Below are positions 51,566-59,894 of a stretch of 64,000 bases of DNA, one piece after another (position 1 is the first letter of the stretch; every line of letters begins with the position of its first letter). The stretch is taken from assembly GCA_016722075.1 (NCBI GenBank), contig JADKGW010000001.1:558001-622000 (forward strand), in the 5' to 3' direction. The position numbers were made by a program, and so were the translations under genes. The DNA comes from Candidatus Kouleothrix ribensis (GTDB lineage: Bacteria; Chloroflexota; Chloroflexia; Chloroflexales; Roseiflexaceae). The notes below the pieces were generated by a model. The model saw only the letters and a program-made list of their open reading frames with translations, was not told the origin of the DNA and did not search any database.

Positions 51566-51574
51566 AGTATAGCA
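51566..51574 (-). promoter_or_regulatory. Extended -10 promoter of the GH38 gene
   Basis: TGCTATACT on the minus strand, identical to the element before the wall amidase; 30 bases before the ATG. No -35 seen. Confidence 0.5.
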
Positions 51575-51668
51575 CAGGAACATCAGCGGCCGGCCGTAAC
51601 ACCTGGCGGGCCGGCTGCGGTAGAACAAATGATCATGAGTACTACAATCAAGCACGAGGAGAAACACA

Positions 51669-53198
51669 TTGCTTGCGAAAGTCTACAGCTGCGCCGTGAT
51701 CGGCTTAGAGGGCATGCCGGTCGAGGTTGAGGTCGATATCAGTCAGGGTCTGCCGAGCTTTCAGATCGTGGGGCTGCCCGACACCGCCGTGCAGGAATCG
51801 AAAGAGCGCGTGCGTGCTGCCGTGAAGAATTCGGGCGCAAGCTTCCCTATGAAGCGGCTGACGGTGAACCTGGCGCCGGCTGATCTGCGCAAGGCCGGCC
51901 CAGCCTACGATCTGCCCATCGCGATCGGGTTGTTGCTGGCCTCCGATCAGGTTGGCGGCCAGGTCGAGCGCGCGCTATTCGTCGGCGAGCTTGGGCTCGA
52001 TGGCAAGCTGCGCCACACCGAGGGCGTGCTGCCGATGGTCAGCATCGCCCGGCGCCACGGCATCGAGACGGTATATGTGCCGTTTGAGGACGCGCCCGAG
52101 GCCAGCCTGATCGACGGCGCGACCGTGATCCCGGTGCGCTCGTTGTCTGATCTTGCGGCGCACCTGACAGGCGAGCGCCAGCTAATGCCCTACCTGGCGG
52201 CACCGATCGCCCCCGAGGCCGAGGCAGTCTATCCGGTCGATTTTCAAGACATCAAAGGCCAGGAGCATGCCAAGCGTGCGCTCGAGATCGCTGCGGCCGG
52301 CGGGCACAACATGCTCATGAGCGGCTCACCTGGCGCGGGCAAGACGCTTATGGCCCGCGCGGTGCCGTCGATCCTGCCACCTATGCGCCTCGAAGAGTCG
52401 CTCGAAGTTACCAAGATCTACTCGGTCAGCGGCATGCTGCCTGCCGATCGCCCGCTGATCCGCCAGCGCCCGTTCTGCGCGCCACACCACACGATCTCGC
52501 AGGCCGGGTTGGTCGGCGGTGGCTCGAAGATTAAGCCGGGTGAGATCACCCGCGCGCATCGCGGTGTGCTGTTTCTCGACGAATTGCCCGAGTTTGGCAT
52601 GCAGACGCTCGAAGTGCTGCGCCAGCCGCTCGAGGATCGGCTGGTGACGATCAGTCGTGCGTCGGGCTCGATCACCTTCCCAGCCAACTTCATCCTGATC
52701 GCGGCGATGAACCCCTGCCCGTGTGGCTGGCATGGCGACGCCGAGAAGCAGTGTACCTGTTCGCCCTCGGTGGTCGCGCGCTACCAGAAGCGTATCTCGG
52801 GGCCGCTGCTCGACCGGATCGACATTCATGTTGAGGTGGCGCGCGTGCAGTACGAGAAGCTGGCCTCCGATCGCCAGGGCGAGCCATCGGCTGCCGTGCG
52901 CGAGCGCGTCACCGCCGCGCGGCTGTGCCAGGCCGAACGGTTTGCTCAGGGTGCGCTCGCCGCACGCATGCACACAAATGCCGACATGGGGCCGGCCGAG
53001 GTGCGCGTCTTCTGCCGGCTCGACGGCACCGGGGAGCGGCTGATGCAGGCGGCCATGCGCCAGCTCCAGCTCTCGGCGCGCGGCTACCACCGCGTGCTCA
53101 AGCTGGCCCGCACGATCGCCGATCTGGCCGGCGCTCCCGAGATCAGTGCCGTACACCTGGCCGAGGCACTGCAGTACCGGCCCAGAAGCGTGGAGTAG
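51669..53198 (+). CDS. comM: YifB/ComM-family Mg-chelatase-like AAA+ ATPase
   Basis: A 509-aa ATPase. The N-terminal S5-fold domain (GLPSFQIVGLPDTAVQE, RLTVNLAPADLRKAG) is followed by the AAA+ core: Walker A SGSPGAGKTLMAR, Walker B VLFLDELPEF, sensor AAMNPCPCGW with a cysteine cluster (CPCGWHGDAEKQCTC), and a C-terminal helical lid. In other bacteria ComM is a helicase driving branch migration during natural transformation. It starts with TTG at 51669, supported by AGGAG 8 bases upstream; no nearby ATG fits. The last 94 bases are duplicated just after the gene. Confidence 0.93.
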   Translation: MLAKVYSCAVIGLEGMPVEVEVDISQGLPSFQIVGLPDTAVQESKERVRAAVKNSGASFPMKRLTVNLAPADLRKAGPAYDLPIAIGLLLASDQVGGQVERALFVGELGLDGKLRHTEGVLPMVSIARRHGIETVYVPFEDAPEASLIDGATVIPVRSLSDLAAHLTGERQLMPYLAAPIAPEAEAVYPVDFQDIKGQEHAKRALEIAAAGGHNMLMSGSPGAGKTLMARAVPSILPPMRLEESLEVTKIYSVSGMLPADRPLIRQRPFCAPHHTISQAGLVGGGSKIKPGEITRAHRGVLFLDELPEFGMQTLEVLRQPLEDRLVTISRASGSITFPANFILIAAMNPCPCGWHGDAEKQCTCSPSVVARYQKRISGPLLDRIDIHVEVARVQYEKLASDRQGEPSAAVRERVTAARLCQAERFAQGALAARMHTNADMGPAEVRVFCRLDGTGERLMQAAMRQLQLSARGYHRVLKLARTIADLAGAPEISAVHLAEALQYRPRSVE

Positions 53199-53304
53199 CG
53201 AGGTTTCAACCGCCGATCTGGCCGGCGCGCCCGAGATCAGTGCCATACACCTGGCTGAGTCGATCCAGTACCGGCCGAGGCGGGTGGAGTAGCGAGATTT
53301 CAAC
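53117..53304 (+). repeat. 94-bp tandem duplication of the comM 3' end
   Basis: Copy 1 (53117-53210) includes the last 27 codons and stop of comM; copy 2 (53211-53304) follows at once and still encodes ADLAGAPEISAIHLAES and QYRPRRVE with a stop, with about a dozen base differences. Copy 2 is not translated as part of the gene. Mostly silent-type differences suggest it once coded, or came from a related gene. Confidence 0.9.
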
Positions 53305-53342
53305 CGATTAAACGGATTCTGAGCGGATAGAACAGAAATTGG

Positions 53343-56300
53343 TCAAACTGCTCGCGGCGGCTTTTCCGCAGGCATATCGACCTCGTCAAGCGCGTAGGCG
53401 ATTGCCTGCTCCAGCGTCAGCGCCCGCCCAGCGGCCCAATCTGATGCGAATGTCACCTCGTCGAGCTGGGCGCGGGTGGTGGCGACGATGCGCTCGTAGT
53501 CGGCGCGATCGGTAGAATCCATCTGCCAGTTGTTCATTTCACCGCAGCCCTCGGCCGCGCCCAGCAGTCGCGCTGCCCGCTCCAGCTGCAGCTGCGCTGC
53601 CGCGACACCAGCCAGGCCAGCAAGGGGCAGTGCCATGCCGTCCTGGAGCTCCAATTCCCGATTCACTGTTAACGCTTCCGCAAACAGCGTTGCCGCCCGC
53701 GCGTGATCGCCCTGACGTTGTACGACAAAGCCCATATTCGCCAGTATCGCCGCCAACATGTCCCTGTTGTTCAGCACACGGTTCATCGCCAGCGCCTCCT
53801 CATACGCCGCTACAGCGCGATCATCGTGGCCTAGCAACCGTGCTGTTTCCCCGAGAGCATTGAGCGAATAGGCAACTCTATGCGGTTCGCCGACTTGCCG
53901 GCACAGCGCCAGGAACTCCTCGGCCAGCACTGGCATTGCGCCATAGTCGCCCTGCAGCTCTGCGAGCTTAAGCATCGCCCTTATTGCGTCTGTCCTGCTC
54001 ACTGTGTCGCCCAGCTCCTGCCCCAACGCCACGCTCTCGGCCAACAGGGCTTTGGCTCGCGCGTGTTCACCCTGAGCGGAGCGTGTATCCACCAGCCATG
54101 GCAGAACGCGTGCGATGCCGCGCGTGTCGCCCAGTTTCCGAAATAGGGCCAGACTCTCCTCCTGGAGCGCCGCTCTACGTCCGTCGTCCAGGTTCAACAG
54201 GCCGGCATGGAACAGCGCATACGCCCGCGCTGGCGAAAGGTCGGTGCCGCTGTGGGTCAATGCCGCCTCCAGCCATTGGAGGCCCTCGCGCCAGTAACTG
54301 CGTAGGTACCAGAACCAGCCCAGTGCGGCACCAAACCGTACGGCCAAATCCGATTCCCGCCGCTCGATCGCCCAGCCCAGAGCCGCGCGCAGGTTGCCGT
54401 GCTCCACCTCCAGCCGCTCCAGCCAGCGCAGTGATTCAGGATGATAGAAGAGCTGCGGCTGGGCCGCTTCCGCAACGCCCAGGTAATAGGTCGTGTAGTG
54501 GCGCCGCATGGTCTCGGCTTCGCCGCTGGCCTCCAGCCGCTCCAGCGCGTACTCGCGGATGATCTCCAGCATCAGAAAACGTGGCTCGTCCTCCACACCC
54601 TCTTCCTGCCGCAGCAGGCTCTTGTCGATGAGCGCGGCAATGCCATCCACGATCTCCATCGGCAGATCGCCATCGGCGTCACAGACCGCTTCGGCCGCCT
54701 CCAGTGTGCAGCCACTCACGAAGACGCCCAGGCGCGCGAATAGCGCCTGCTCGCCTACATCCAGCAGTTGGTAGCTCCAGTCGATCGTGTTGCGGATGGT
54801 CTGCTGGCGCTGCGGCAGGTCACGCGCGCCGCCCGTCAGCAACTGCAGCCGCTTGTCGAGCCGCGCGAGCAGCGCTTGAGGCGGAAAGAGCTTGATCCGT
54901 GCGGCGGCCAACTCGATCGCTAGTGGTAGGCCATCCAGCCGGGTGCAAATCTCCGCTACCGCCGGGGCATTGTCGTTGGTCACAACAAAATTCGGCTTAA
55001 CCGTCTGCGCTCGCTCGATGTACAGGCGTACGGCTTCGTATTGGGTGACTTGCTCTACGTCTGGCAGCTGTATACGGTTTGGCAGACCCAGCGGCGGTAC
55101 AGGATGCTCATGTTCTCCCAAGAGGTGCAGCGGCGCCCGGCTGGTTACTAGCACCTTCAGGCCTAAAGCAGCGCTCAGCAGTTCGCCAACCAGCGACGCC
55201 GCCGCCGTGATCTGCTCGAAGTTGTCGAGCAACAGCAGCAGCCGTTTCGCGCGCAGGTAGTGCTTCAAGACCTCATCAATCGGTTGTCCGCCGATCTCGC
55301 GTAAGCTGAAGATCTGCGCAATCGTTGCGGCGAGCAGGCTGGAGTCGCTGAGTGGAGCAAGGTTGACGAACCAGACACCGTCGGGGAACTCGTCCAACAG
55401 TTCTGCGGCGACCCGCAGCCCGAGGCGGGTCTTGCCGGTGCCGCCAGGGCCAGTGAGCGTGACCAGCCGCACATCATCGCGACCGAACAGGTCACGCACC
55501 GCCGCAACCTCTTTCTCACGCCCAATGAAAGCTGTGGGTTGCGACGGCAAGTTGGTGATGGCGTGGTCGAGCGTGCGCAGCGGCGGGAACTCGGCGGGCA
55601 GGTCGGGGGCGATCAGCTGGTAGATCTGCTCGGGGCGCACCAGGCTCTTGAGCCAGTGTGCGCCCCGATCGCGCAGCGCCACATCGGGCGGTAGATGGTC
55701 GCGCACCAACTCCCAGGTTGTCGCCGAGAGCAGGATCTGCCCGCCATGGCCAGCGGTGAGCAGGCGCGCGATGCGGTTGAGGGTGTGGCCGAAGTAGTCG
55801 CCATCGCGCAGTTCGGCCGTACCGGTGTGCAGGGCCATCCGCACAGTGATGGTGGATTGGGTATCGTCTGGTGGGAACGCGTCCCATACCTGCGCGTGCA
55901 ACGCGCGTTGGGCATCCAGCGCGGCGGCCAGGGCGTCCGTGGCGGTGAGGAAGGCGGCGTAAAATGCGTCACCGACGGTCTTGAACACAACGCCGCCGTG
56001 GTGCTCGATCGCGCCCCTCAGCAGCACATCGTGACGCGCCAGGGCCGCGCGCATCCCCTCTGGGTGCTGTGCCCAGAGCCAGGTGCTATCCTCGATGTCG
56101 GTGAACAGGAACGTGACCGTGCCGGTGGGCAGGCGCGCAGCAGGCGCCGGAGCGCTCGGCGTCGTAATCGGTTGCGTGGCGATCGTAAGCTGGTCGGTCG
56201 CCAGCTCGGCGCGCGCGGCCTGGAGGAAGGCGGCCCGCTCATCGGGCGCAAGCTGGAGCAGCTCGGCAAACCGCTCGGCGAGCTGGCGCGAGGGGCGGCG

Positions 56301-56429
56301 CTCATCGGCCTCGATCTTCTTGATCGTCGCGATGGCGCAGCCGGCCTGGCGCGCCAGTTGCTCCTGGGTCAGGTCGCGCGCTTTGCGCCGCCGCCGCAGC
56401 CAGTAGCCGAATGAGGTGGTGCGCTCCAT
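53343..56429 (-). CDS. XRE-HTH / class III nucleotide cyclase / STAND NTPase / TPR regulator
   Basis: A 1028-aa multidomain signalling protein. Residues 8-60 are an XRE-type helix-turn-helix (LTQEQLARQAGCAIATIKKIE). Residues 100-275 are a class III adenylate/guanylate cyclase with metal aspartates Asp111 (FTDIEDST) and Asp154 (VGDAFYAAF), Lys150, and the NRIAR motif (Asn219, Arg222), so it may be active. Residues 295-620 are a STAND/NB-ARC-like ATPase: TGPGGTGKTRL (P-loop 327-334), LLLLLDNFEQ (Walker B) and GLPLAIELAAARI. TPR-like helices follow to about 990. GGGAGGTGAG fixes the ATG at 56429; the longer frame from 56549 is not used. Divergent from the repeat-protein gene. Confidence 0.9.
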   Translation of the reverse strand: MERTTSFGYWLRRRRKARDLTQEQLARQAGCAIATIKKIEADERRPSRQLAERFAELLQLAPDERAAFLQAARAELATDQLTIATQPITTPSAPAPAARLPTGTVTFLFTDIEDSTWLWAQHPEGMRAALARHDVLLRGAIEHHGGVVFKTVGDAFYAAFLTATDALAAALDAQRALHAQVWDAFPPDDTQSTITVRMALHTGTAELRDGDYFGHTLNRIARLLTAGHGGQILLSATTWELVRDHLPPDVALRDRGAHWLKSLVRPEQIYQLIAPDLPAEFPPLRTLDHAITNLPSQPTAFIGREKEVAAVRDLFGRDDVRLVTLTGPGGTGKTRLGLRVAAELLDEFPDGVWFVNLAPLSDSSLLAATIAQIFSLREIGGQPIDEVLKHYLRAKRLLLLLDNFEQITAAASLVGELLSAALGLKVLVTSRAPLHLLGEHEHPVPPLGLPNRIQLPDVEQVTQYEAVRLYIERAQTVKPNFVVTNDNAPAVAEICTRLDGLPLAIELAAARIKLFPPQALLARLDKRLQLLTGGARDLPQRQQTIRNTIDWSYQLLDVGEQALFARLGVFVSGCTLEAAEAVCDADGDLPMEIVDGIAALIDKSLLRQEEGVEDEPRFLMLEIIREYALERLEASGEAETMRRHYTTYYLGVAEAAQPQLFYHPESLRWLERLEVEHGNLRAALGWAIERRESDLAVRFGAALGWFWYLRSYWREGLQWLEAALTHSGTDLSPARAYALFHAGLLNLDDGRRAALQEESLALFRKLGDTRGIARVLPWLVDTRSAQGEHARAKALLAESVALGQELGDTVSRTDAIRAMLKLAELQGDYGAMPVLAEEFLALCRQVGEPHRVAYSLNALGETARLLGHDDRAVAAYEEALAMNRVLNNRDMLAAILANMGFVVQRQGDHARAATLFAEALTVNRELELQDGMALPLAGLAGVAAAQLQLERAARLLGAAEGCGEMNNWQMDSTDRADYERIVATTRAQLDEVTFASDWAAGRALTLEQAIAYALDEVDMPAEKPPRAV

Positions 56430-56562
56430 CTCACCTCCCGCCGAAAGTATCCTTTTTGTCCACCTTATTGTAGCGCAAACGGCGACCATTGGATAGGGCC
56501 GCCGTGGTGTAATGCCAGCACGACAACTTGAGCAGGCAAAAGCAATCATTCAGGAGGACACG

Positions 56563-57033
56563 ATGAACACGCCGACTATCGTCCACACCATCAACAGCCA
56601 CTGGCTCCGCCGGGGTATTGTTGCAGCCGCAGCGCTTCTGATCGCCAGCGCCGCTGCTCTCGGCCTAGCGAATCGCCCGTCCGTGGAGTGCGTGCCGGCC
56701 AGCATGCCGGCCACGAGGATGGGTAGCGCAGGCTCGTCCACCCAGCGACGCTACGAGGATTTCAAGCGACGCCAGGTCGAGGGGCTGGAAGAGGCTGGGG
56801 TTAGCGCGCTGTCGGCTGTCCAACTGCGCTACGAGGACTTCAAACTCCGCCAAATCGACCAGCGCGATGCAGCCGCAGCGCATTACGCCGGCGCCGCCCC
56901 GACGGCTGTCCAACTGCGCTACGAGGACTTCAAACTCCGCCAAATCGACCAGCGCGATGCGACCACGACGCAACATGCCAGCGCTGCCCAGATCCGCTTC
57001 ATCGACTTCAAGCTGCGCCAGATTGATCAGTGA
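56563..57033 (+). CDS. Membrane-anchored RYEDFK-repeat protein, unknown function
   Basis: A 156-aa protein I do not recognise. CAGGAGGACACG before the ATG at 56563 is a strong ribosome site. One hydrophobic helix (about residues 17-37) acts as signal or anchor. The rest is built of four charged units: RRYEDFKRRQ (62-71), QLRYEDFKLRQIDQRDA (87-103 and again 117-133) and QIRFIDFKLRQIDQ (143-156), with Ala-rich spacers; units two and three are 30 residues apart. The pattern suggests short amphipathic helices outside the cytoplasm. It is divergent from the cyclase-STAND gene with only 133 bases between, so it may be its target or signal partner. Confidence 0.85.
   Translation: MNTPTIVHTINSHWLRRGIVAAAALLIASAAALGLANRPSVECVPASMPATRMGSAGSSTQRRYEDFKRRQVEGLEEAGVSALSAVQLRYEDFKLRQIDQRDAAAAHYAGAAPTAVQLRYEDFKLRQIDQRDATTTQHASAAQIRFIDFKLRQIDQ
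56813..56960 (+). repeat. 58-bp direct repeats inside the RYEDFK gene
   Basis: Copies at 56813-56870 and 56903-56960 are identical over 58 bases with a 90-base period. Lack of any synonymous difference points to a recent duplication or ongoing repeat exchange. Confidence 0.92.
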
Positions 57034-57068
57034 AGGAGCTACACAGCTACCCTCAACGCTCATTACAT

Positions 57069-57097
57069 GGGGGCCGTAAGCATCGCTCGCGGCCCCC
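57069..57097. terminator. Stem-loop between convergent genes
   Basis: GGGGGCCG/CGGCCCCC around a 13-base loop, between the repeat-protein gene and the deacetylase gene. No T-run. Confidence 0.45.
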
Positions 57098-57119
57098 ACA
57101 CAGCATACAGCGCATGATC

Positions 57120-58178
57120 TTACATCCAGCTGCCCCACATGCCCTGAAAGATCGGGTGGTGGTACTTGATATGGCGGATCAGCTGCGTGATATCAGGCTC
57201 TGATACATCGAATGGACCCAGCCGGTCGGGGCCATGGGTGTGGCCCAGCAGCACCTGGAGCGAGGCGACCACGCACTCGCCGAGCGCAGCCGGGTCGTAG
57301 CCGCCTTCGAGCACCATCACCAGCCGGCCACCGCAGATCGCGTCGGCCAGCTGCTTCAGCCGCAGAGTCAGCCCGGCGTAGCCGCTGGTCGAAAGGGTAA
57401 ATGGCCCGAGTGGATCGGCCCAATGCCCATCGTAGCCGGCTGACACCAGGATGAGCTGGGGTGCGAAATCGTGTAACGCCGGCAGGATCACCTCATCGTA
57501 CACCAGGCTCAGGGCTTGGTCGCCGGAGCCGTGTGGTAGCGGCACATTCAACGTCGTGCCATAGCCATCTTCGTAGCCGCTCTCGTTGATCTCGCCGCTC
57601 TCGGGGTATAGTGGCGATGCGTGTGTCGAGCAGAACAGCACGGTGCCGTCATCGTAGAAGCAATCCTGGGTGCCGTTGCCATGGTGTACATCGAAATCGA
57701 CGATCGCCACGCGGCTGAGGCCCAGGGCCATGATTGCATGGCGTGCGGCGATGGCGACGTTGTTCAGCAGGCAGAACCCCATCGGGCGGGTCGGGGTTGC
57801 ATGATGGCCGGGCGGGCGCACCAGCGCGAACGCGTTGCCGGCTTCGCCGCGCACCACAGCATCGACCGCGCGCACTGCCGCGCCAGCAGCCAGCCGTGCC
57901 GCCTCGAGCGAACCGGACGTAATGTAGGTATCCTGGTCGAGCCAGCCACCGCCCCGTGCCACCGCGCCGCGCACCGTCTCGATCACGCGCAGCTGGTGAG
58001 CCGCAAGGATCTGGGTATCGCTGGCTGGTGCGTAGTCGAGCTTGAGCAGGTCGGTGCGCAAACGGTGGGCGTCGATCGCCCGGTTGATCGCCGCAAGCCG
58101 GGCGGCCTGCTCGACGTGATCGCGATGATCATGCGCGCCGTGCGCTGTTGTGGTAACAAGCGCTGTCGCCATAGGCAT
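57120..58178 (-). CDS. Histone-deacetylase-family (class II-like) amidohydrolase
   Basis: A 352-aa zinc amidohydrolase of the HDAC/acetylpolyamine deacetylase family. VRPPGHHATP carries the His pair, VAIVDFDVHHGNGTQ the zinc Asp and His, LVSAGYDGHWADPLG the second zinc Asp region, and LEGGYDPAALG the catalytic Tyr. All active-site residues are there. Bacterial members deacetylate acetylpolyamines, acetylated lysines or small amides. GGGAGGGACGACG precedes the ATG at 58178; the upstream frame to 58346 overlaps a hairpin and is not coding-like. Possibly in one transcript with the 56-aa gene upstream. Confidence 0.92.
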   Translation of the reverse strand: MPMATALVTTTAHGAHDHRDHVEQAARLAAINRAIDAHRLRTDLLKLDYAPASDTQILAAHQLRVIETVRGAVARGGGWLDQDTYITSGSLEAARLAAGAAVRAVDAVVRGEAGNAFALVRPPGHHATPTRPMGFCLLNNVAIAARHAIMALGLSRVAIVDFDVHHGNGTQDCFYDDGTVLFCSTHASPLYPESGEINESGYEDGYGTTLNVPLPHGSGDQALSLVYDEVILPALHDFAPQLILVSAGYDGHWADPLGPFTLSTSGYAGLTLRLKQLADAICGGRLVMVLEGGYDPAALGECVVASLQVLLGHTHGPDRLGPFDVSEPDITQLIRHIKYHHPIFQGMWGSWM

Positions 58179-58215
58179 CGTCGTCCCTCCCGATACTGCT
58201 GATCGACCACGAGAA

Positions 58216-58251
58216 CGCCCCAGATCCAGCGGGGATGCGAGATCTGGGGCG
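58216..58251 (-). terminator. Stem-loop between the 56-aa gene and the deacetylase
   Basis: CGCCCCAGATC and GATCTGGGGCG form an 11-base stem with a 14-base loop. No T-run; may be an attenuator or mRNA end. Confidence 0.4.
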
Positions 58252-58351
58252 CACGGCGGATCCGGGGAGGCCGCCTGATCAGCCGGCTGGGATTGCCGGC
58301 ACGCAATCGGCATCATCACGACGCCGATTTCAACCGGAAGGCCCACTCCAG

Positions 58352-58522
58352 CTACATGGAGTGCCGCAGCATCTCGTCACGATCATAGCGCGCCAGATCG
58401 CGCTGAGCACAAAACAGCGCCGCCAAACCCCAGACGATCGCCAGCAGCAGCGCCAGACCGATGATCCAGGTTAGTAGCTGGCCCACCGTAGCAACACCGC
58501 TGACTGTATATTCATAGAGCAT
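58352..58522 (-). CDS. 56-aa single-helix membrane protein
   Basis: A small gene with GCGGAGG about 8 bases before its ATG. The product has one long hydrophobic helix (QLLTWIIGLALLLAIVWGL, about residues 15-37) followed by a charged tail AQRDLARYDRDEMLRHSM. Codon use matches neighbours and the ribosome site is strong, so it is probably real. Unknown function. It lies between the CBS-domain gene and the deacetylase, on the same strand as both. Confidence 0.65.
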   Translation of the reverse strand: MLYEYTVSGVATVGQLLTWIIGLALLLAIVWGLAALFCAQRDLARYDRDEMLRHSM

Positions 58523-58644
58523 GGCCGGCGCCTCCGCTGCCCGCGTGATGCCGGGCCTATGGCCGTTCGTGTAATGCTGCTGCCGTCAGTATATGTCGGC
58601 GACTGGTCGATGTACGAGATCATTCGGCAACCAATTGTTGCGAT

Positions 58645-59133
58645 TCAGTTATTCGCCCGATTGGCTGCATTGTCGAGCTGCTGCACCAATGCCTCGAACA
58701 GATCGCTCTCGGTAATAATGCCAATGACCTTGTGCTCGTCGTTAATTACGGGCAGGCCGCCGATCTTGTTCTCGATCATGATCATCGCCGCCTCGCGCAG
58801 GCCAGTCTCAGGCGTGATCGTGAGCGGCTCTTCGCTCATCACCGCGTATACCTTGATCTGCCGTAGCGCATTTGCAACATCGAATGGGTCGGCGCCGGAG
58901 GCGCGCAGCACCTCGGCCCCGCGGATGTCGCCTTGCGTGATGATGCCGCGTAGTTCGCCGGTATCGACCACCACCGGCAGCCGGCGCACGTCGTGCTCGT
59001 ACATAAGTGCGAGCGCTTCGCTCAGCGGCGCGGCCAGGTTGATCGTGACAGCTGGCGCCCGCATCCAGAACCGAATCTCTTCCTCGGCTGGAATCGTACG
59101 CTGTGGCGCTTGGCGTGAAGATGTCGATTTCAT
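58645..59133 (-). CDS. Tandem CBS-domain protein
   Basis: A 162-aa protein with two CBS domains forming one Bateman module: first about residues 24-80 (MRAPAVTINLAAPLSEALALM, RRLPVVVDTGELRGIITQGDI), second about 97-155 (VMSEEPLTITPETGLREAAMIM, GGLPVINDEHKVIGIITESDL). Such modules bind adenine nucleotides and report energy state. No effector domain is fused. GGAGG precedes the ATG at 59133. Confidence 0.92.
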   Translation of the reverse strand: MKSTSSRQAPQRTIPAEEEIRFWMRAPAVTINLAAPLSEALALMYEHDVRRLPVVVDTGELRGIITQGDIRGAEVLRASGADPFDVANALRQIKVYAVMSEEPLTITPETGLREAAMIMIENKIGGLPVINDEHKVIGIITESDLFEALVQQLDNAANRANN

Positions 59134-59239
59134 ACCGCACCTCCTGATGTTGTACCCGGCCAGCACTGGGTAGCTCTAGCATAGCAAGTTCAGGTGTCGT
59201 GCGCGTTGAGGTTGGATAACTGCTTGTTCTTGTTTCACT

Positions 59240-59320
59240 ATCGTGGCAGTTGTCAAAGCGTCCATAACAGTTATGAAATAATTACTGCGTCTGCAGGCGA
59301 CTTTGTTACGATCGTGGCAG
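59240..59320 (+). promoter_or_regulatory. Repeated ATCGTGGCAG element upstream of the OsmC gene
   Basis: ATCGTGGCAG occurs at 59240-59249 and 59311-59320, 71 bases apart. Between them TTGTCA (59250-59255), 16 bases, then TATGAA could be a promoter. The pair may be operator half-sites for stress control of the osmC/usp genes. Confidence 0.35.
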
Positions 59321-59348
59321 CTATCTACAACCATGCAAGGAGGCTATG

Positions 59349-59795
59349 ATGGCAACAGAGGTTGCGGCAAGCGTGACGCTTCAGGAAGGCTTGCACTTCG
59401 AGGGTAGCGTCGCAACGGGCCATCGGATCGATCTCGACGCGCCGGGCGTGGTTGGTAGCGCGGGGGCATCGCCGATGGAGCTGGTGCTGCTGGGCCTGGC
59501 CGGCTGTAGTGCGATGGATGTCATTTCAATCTTGCGCAAGCAGCGTCTGCCAGTCGAGGGGCTTGATGTGCATGTGCGCGGCCAACGCCGTAACGAGCAC
59601 CCGACTGTGTTCAATTCGATTCAGATCGAGTATGTCGTGCATGGCACCGAGATCGACCCTGCCCTGGTTGAGCGCGCGATCACCCTCTCGCGCGATCGGT
59701 ATTGCCCGGTTTGGGCCATGCTTGGGCCTAGCGTGCCAATCACACCCGCCTTTCGCGTGGTCAGTGGCGATCTTGCCGCCACACCACTCGATTAG
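59349..59795 (+). CDS. OsmC/Ohr-family protein
   Basis: A 148-aa OsmC-like protein. The fold is visible: MELVLLGLAGCSAMDVISIL with the peroxidatic Cys, then SRDRYCPVWAML with the second Cys. Most members reduce organic hydroperoxides with dithiols. The DAPGVVGSAGASPMEL start matches the YhfA/OsmC subgroup. Two ATGs in a row (59346, 59349) follow AAGGAGG; the second has better spacing. Upstream of a universal stress protein gene on the same strand, so a stress-response unit is likely. Confidence 0.9.
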   Translation: MATEVAASVTLQEGLHFEGSVATGHRIDLDAPGVVGSAGASPMELVLLGLAGCSAMDVISILRKQRLPVEGLDVHVRGQRRNEHPTVFNSIQIEYVVHGTEIDPALVERAITLSRDRYCPVWAMLGPSVPITPAFRVVSGDLAATPLD

Positions 59796-59894
59796 GCTTG
59801 CCCTGGCCAGGGGTATGTTGGCCGCCAGTGCGCCGTTGCGCTGGCGAGGCAGGGGTGTCGGCGCCGATACCTGACGGTTTGATGGAATTGGGGG

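Noticed and set aside
56813..56960. The 58-bp repeats as a mini CRISPR or regulatory repeat
   Set aside because: They lie in frame in a clear gene and code for the RYEDFKLRQIDQ unit.
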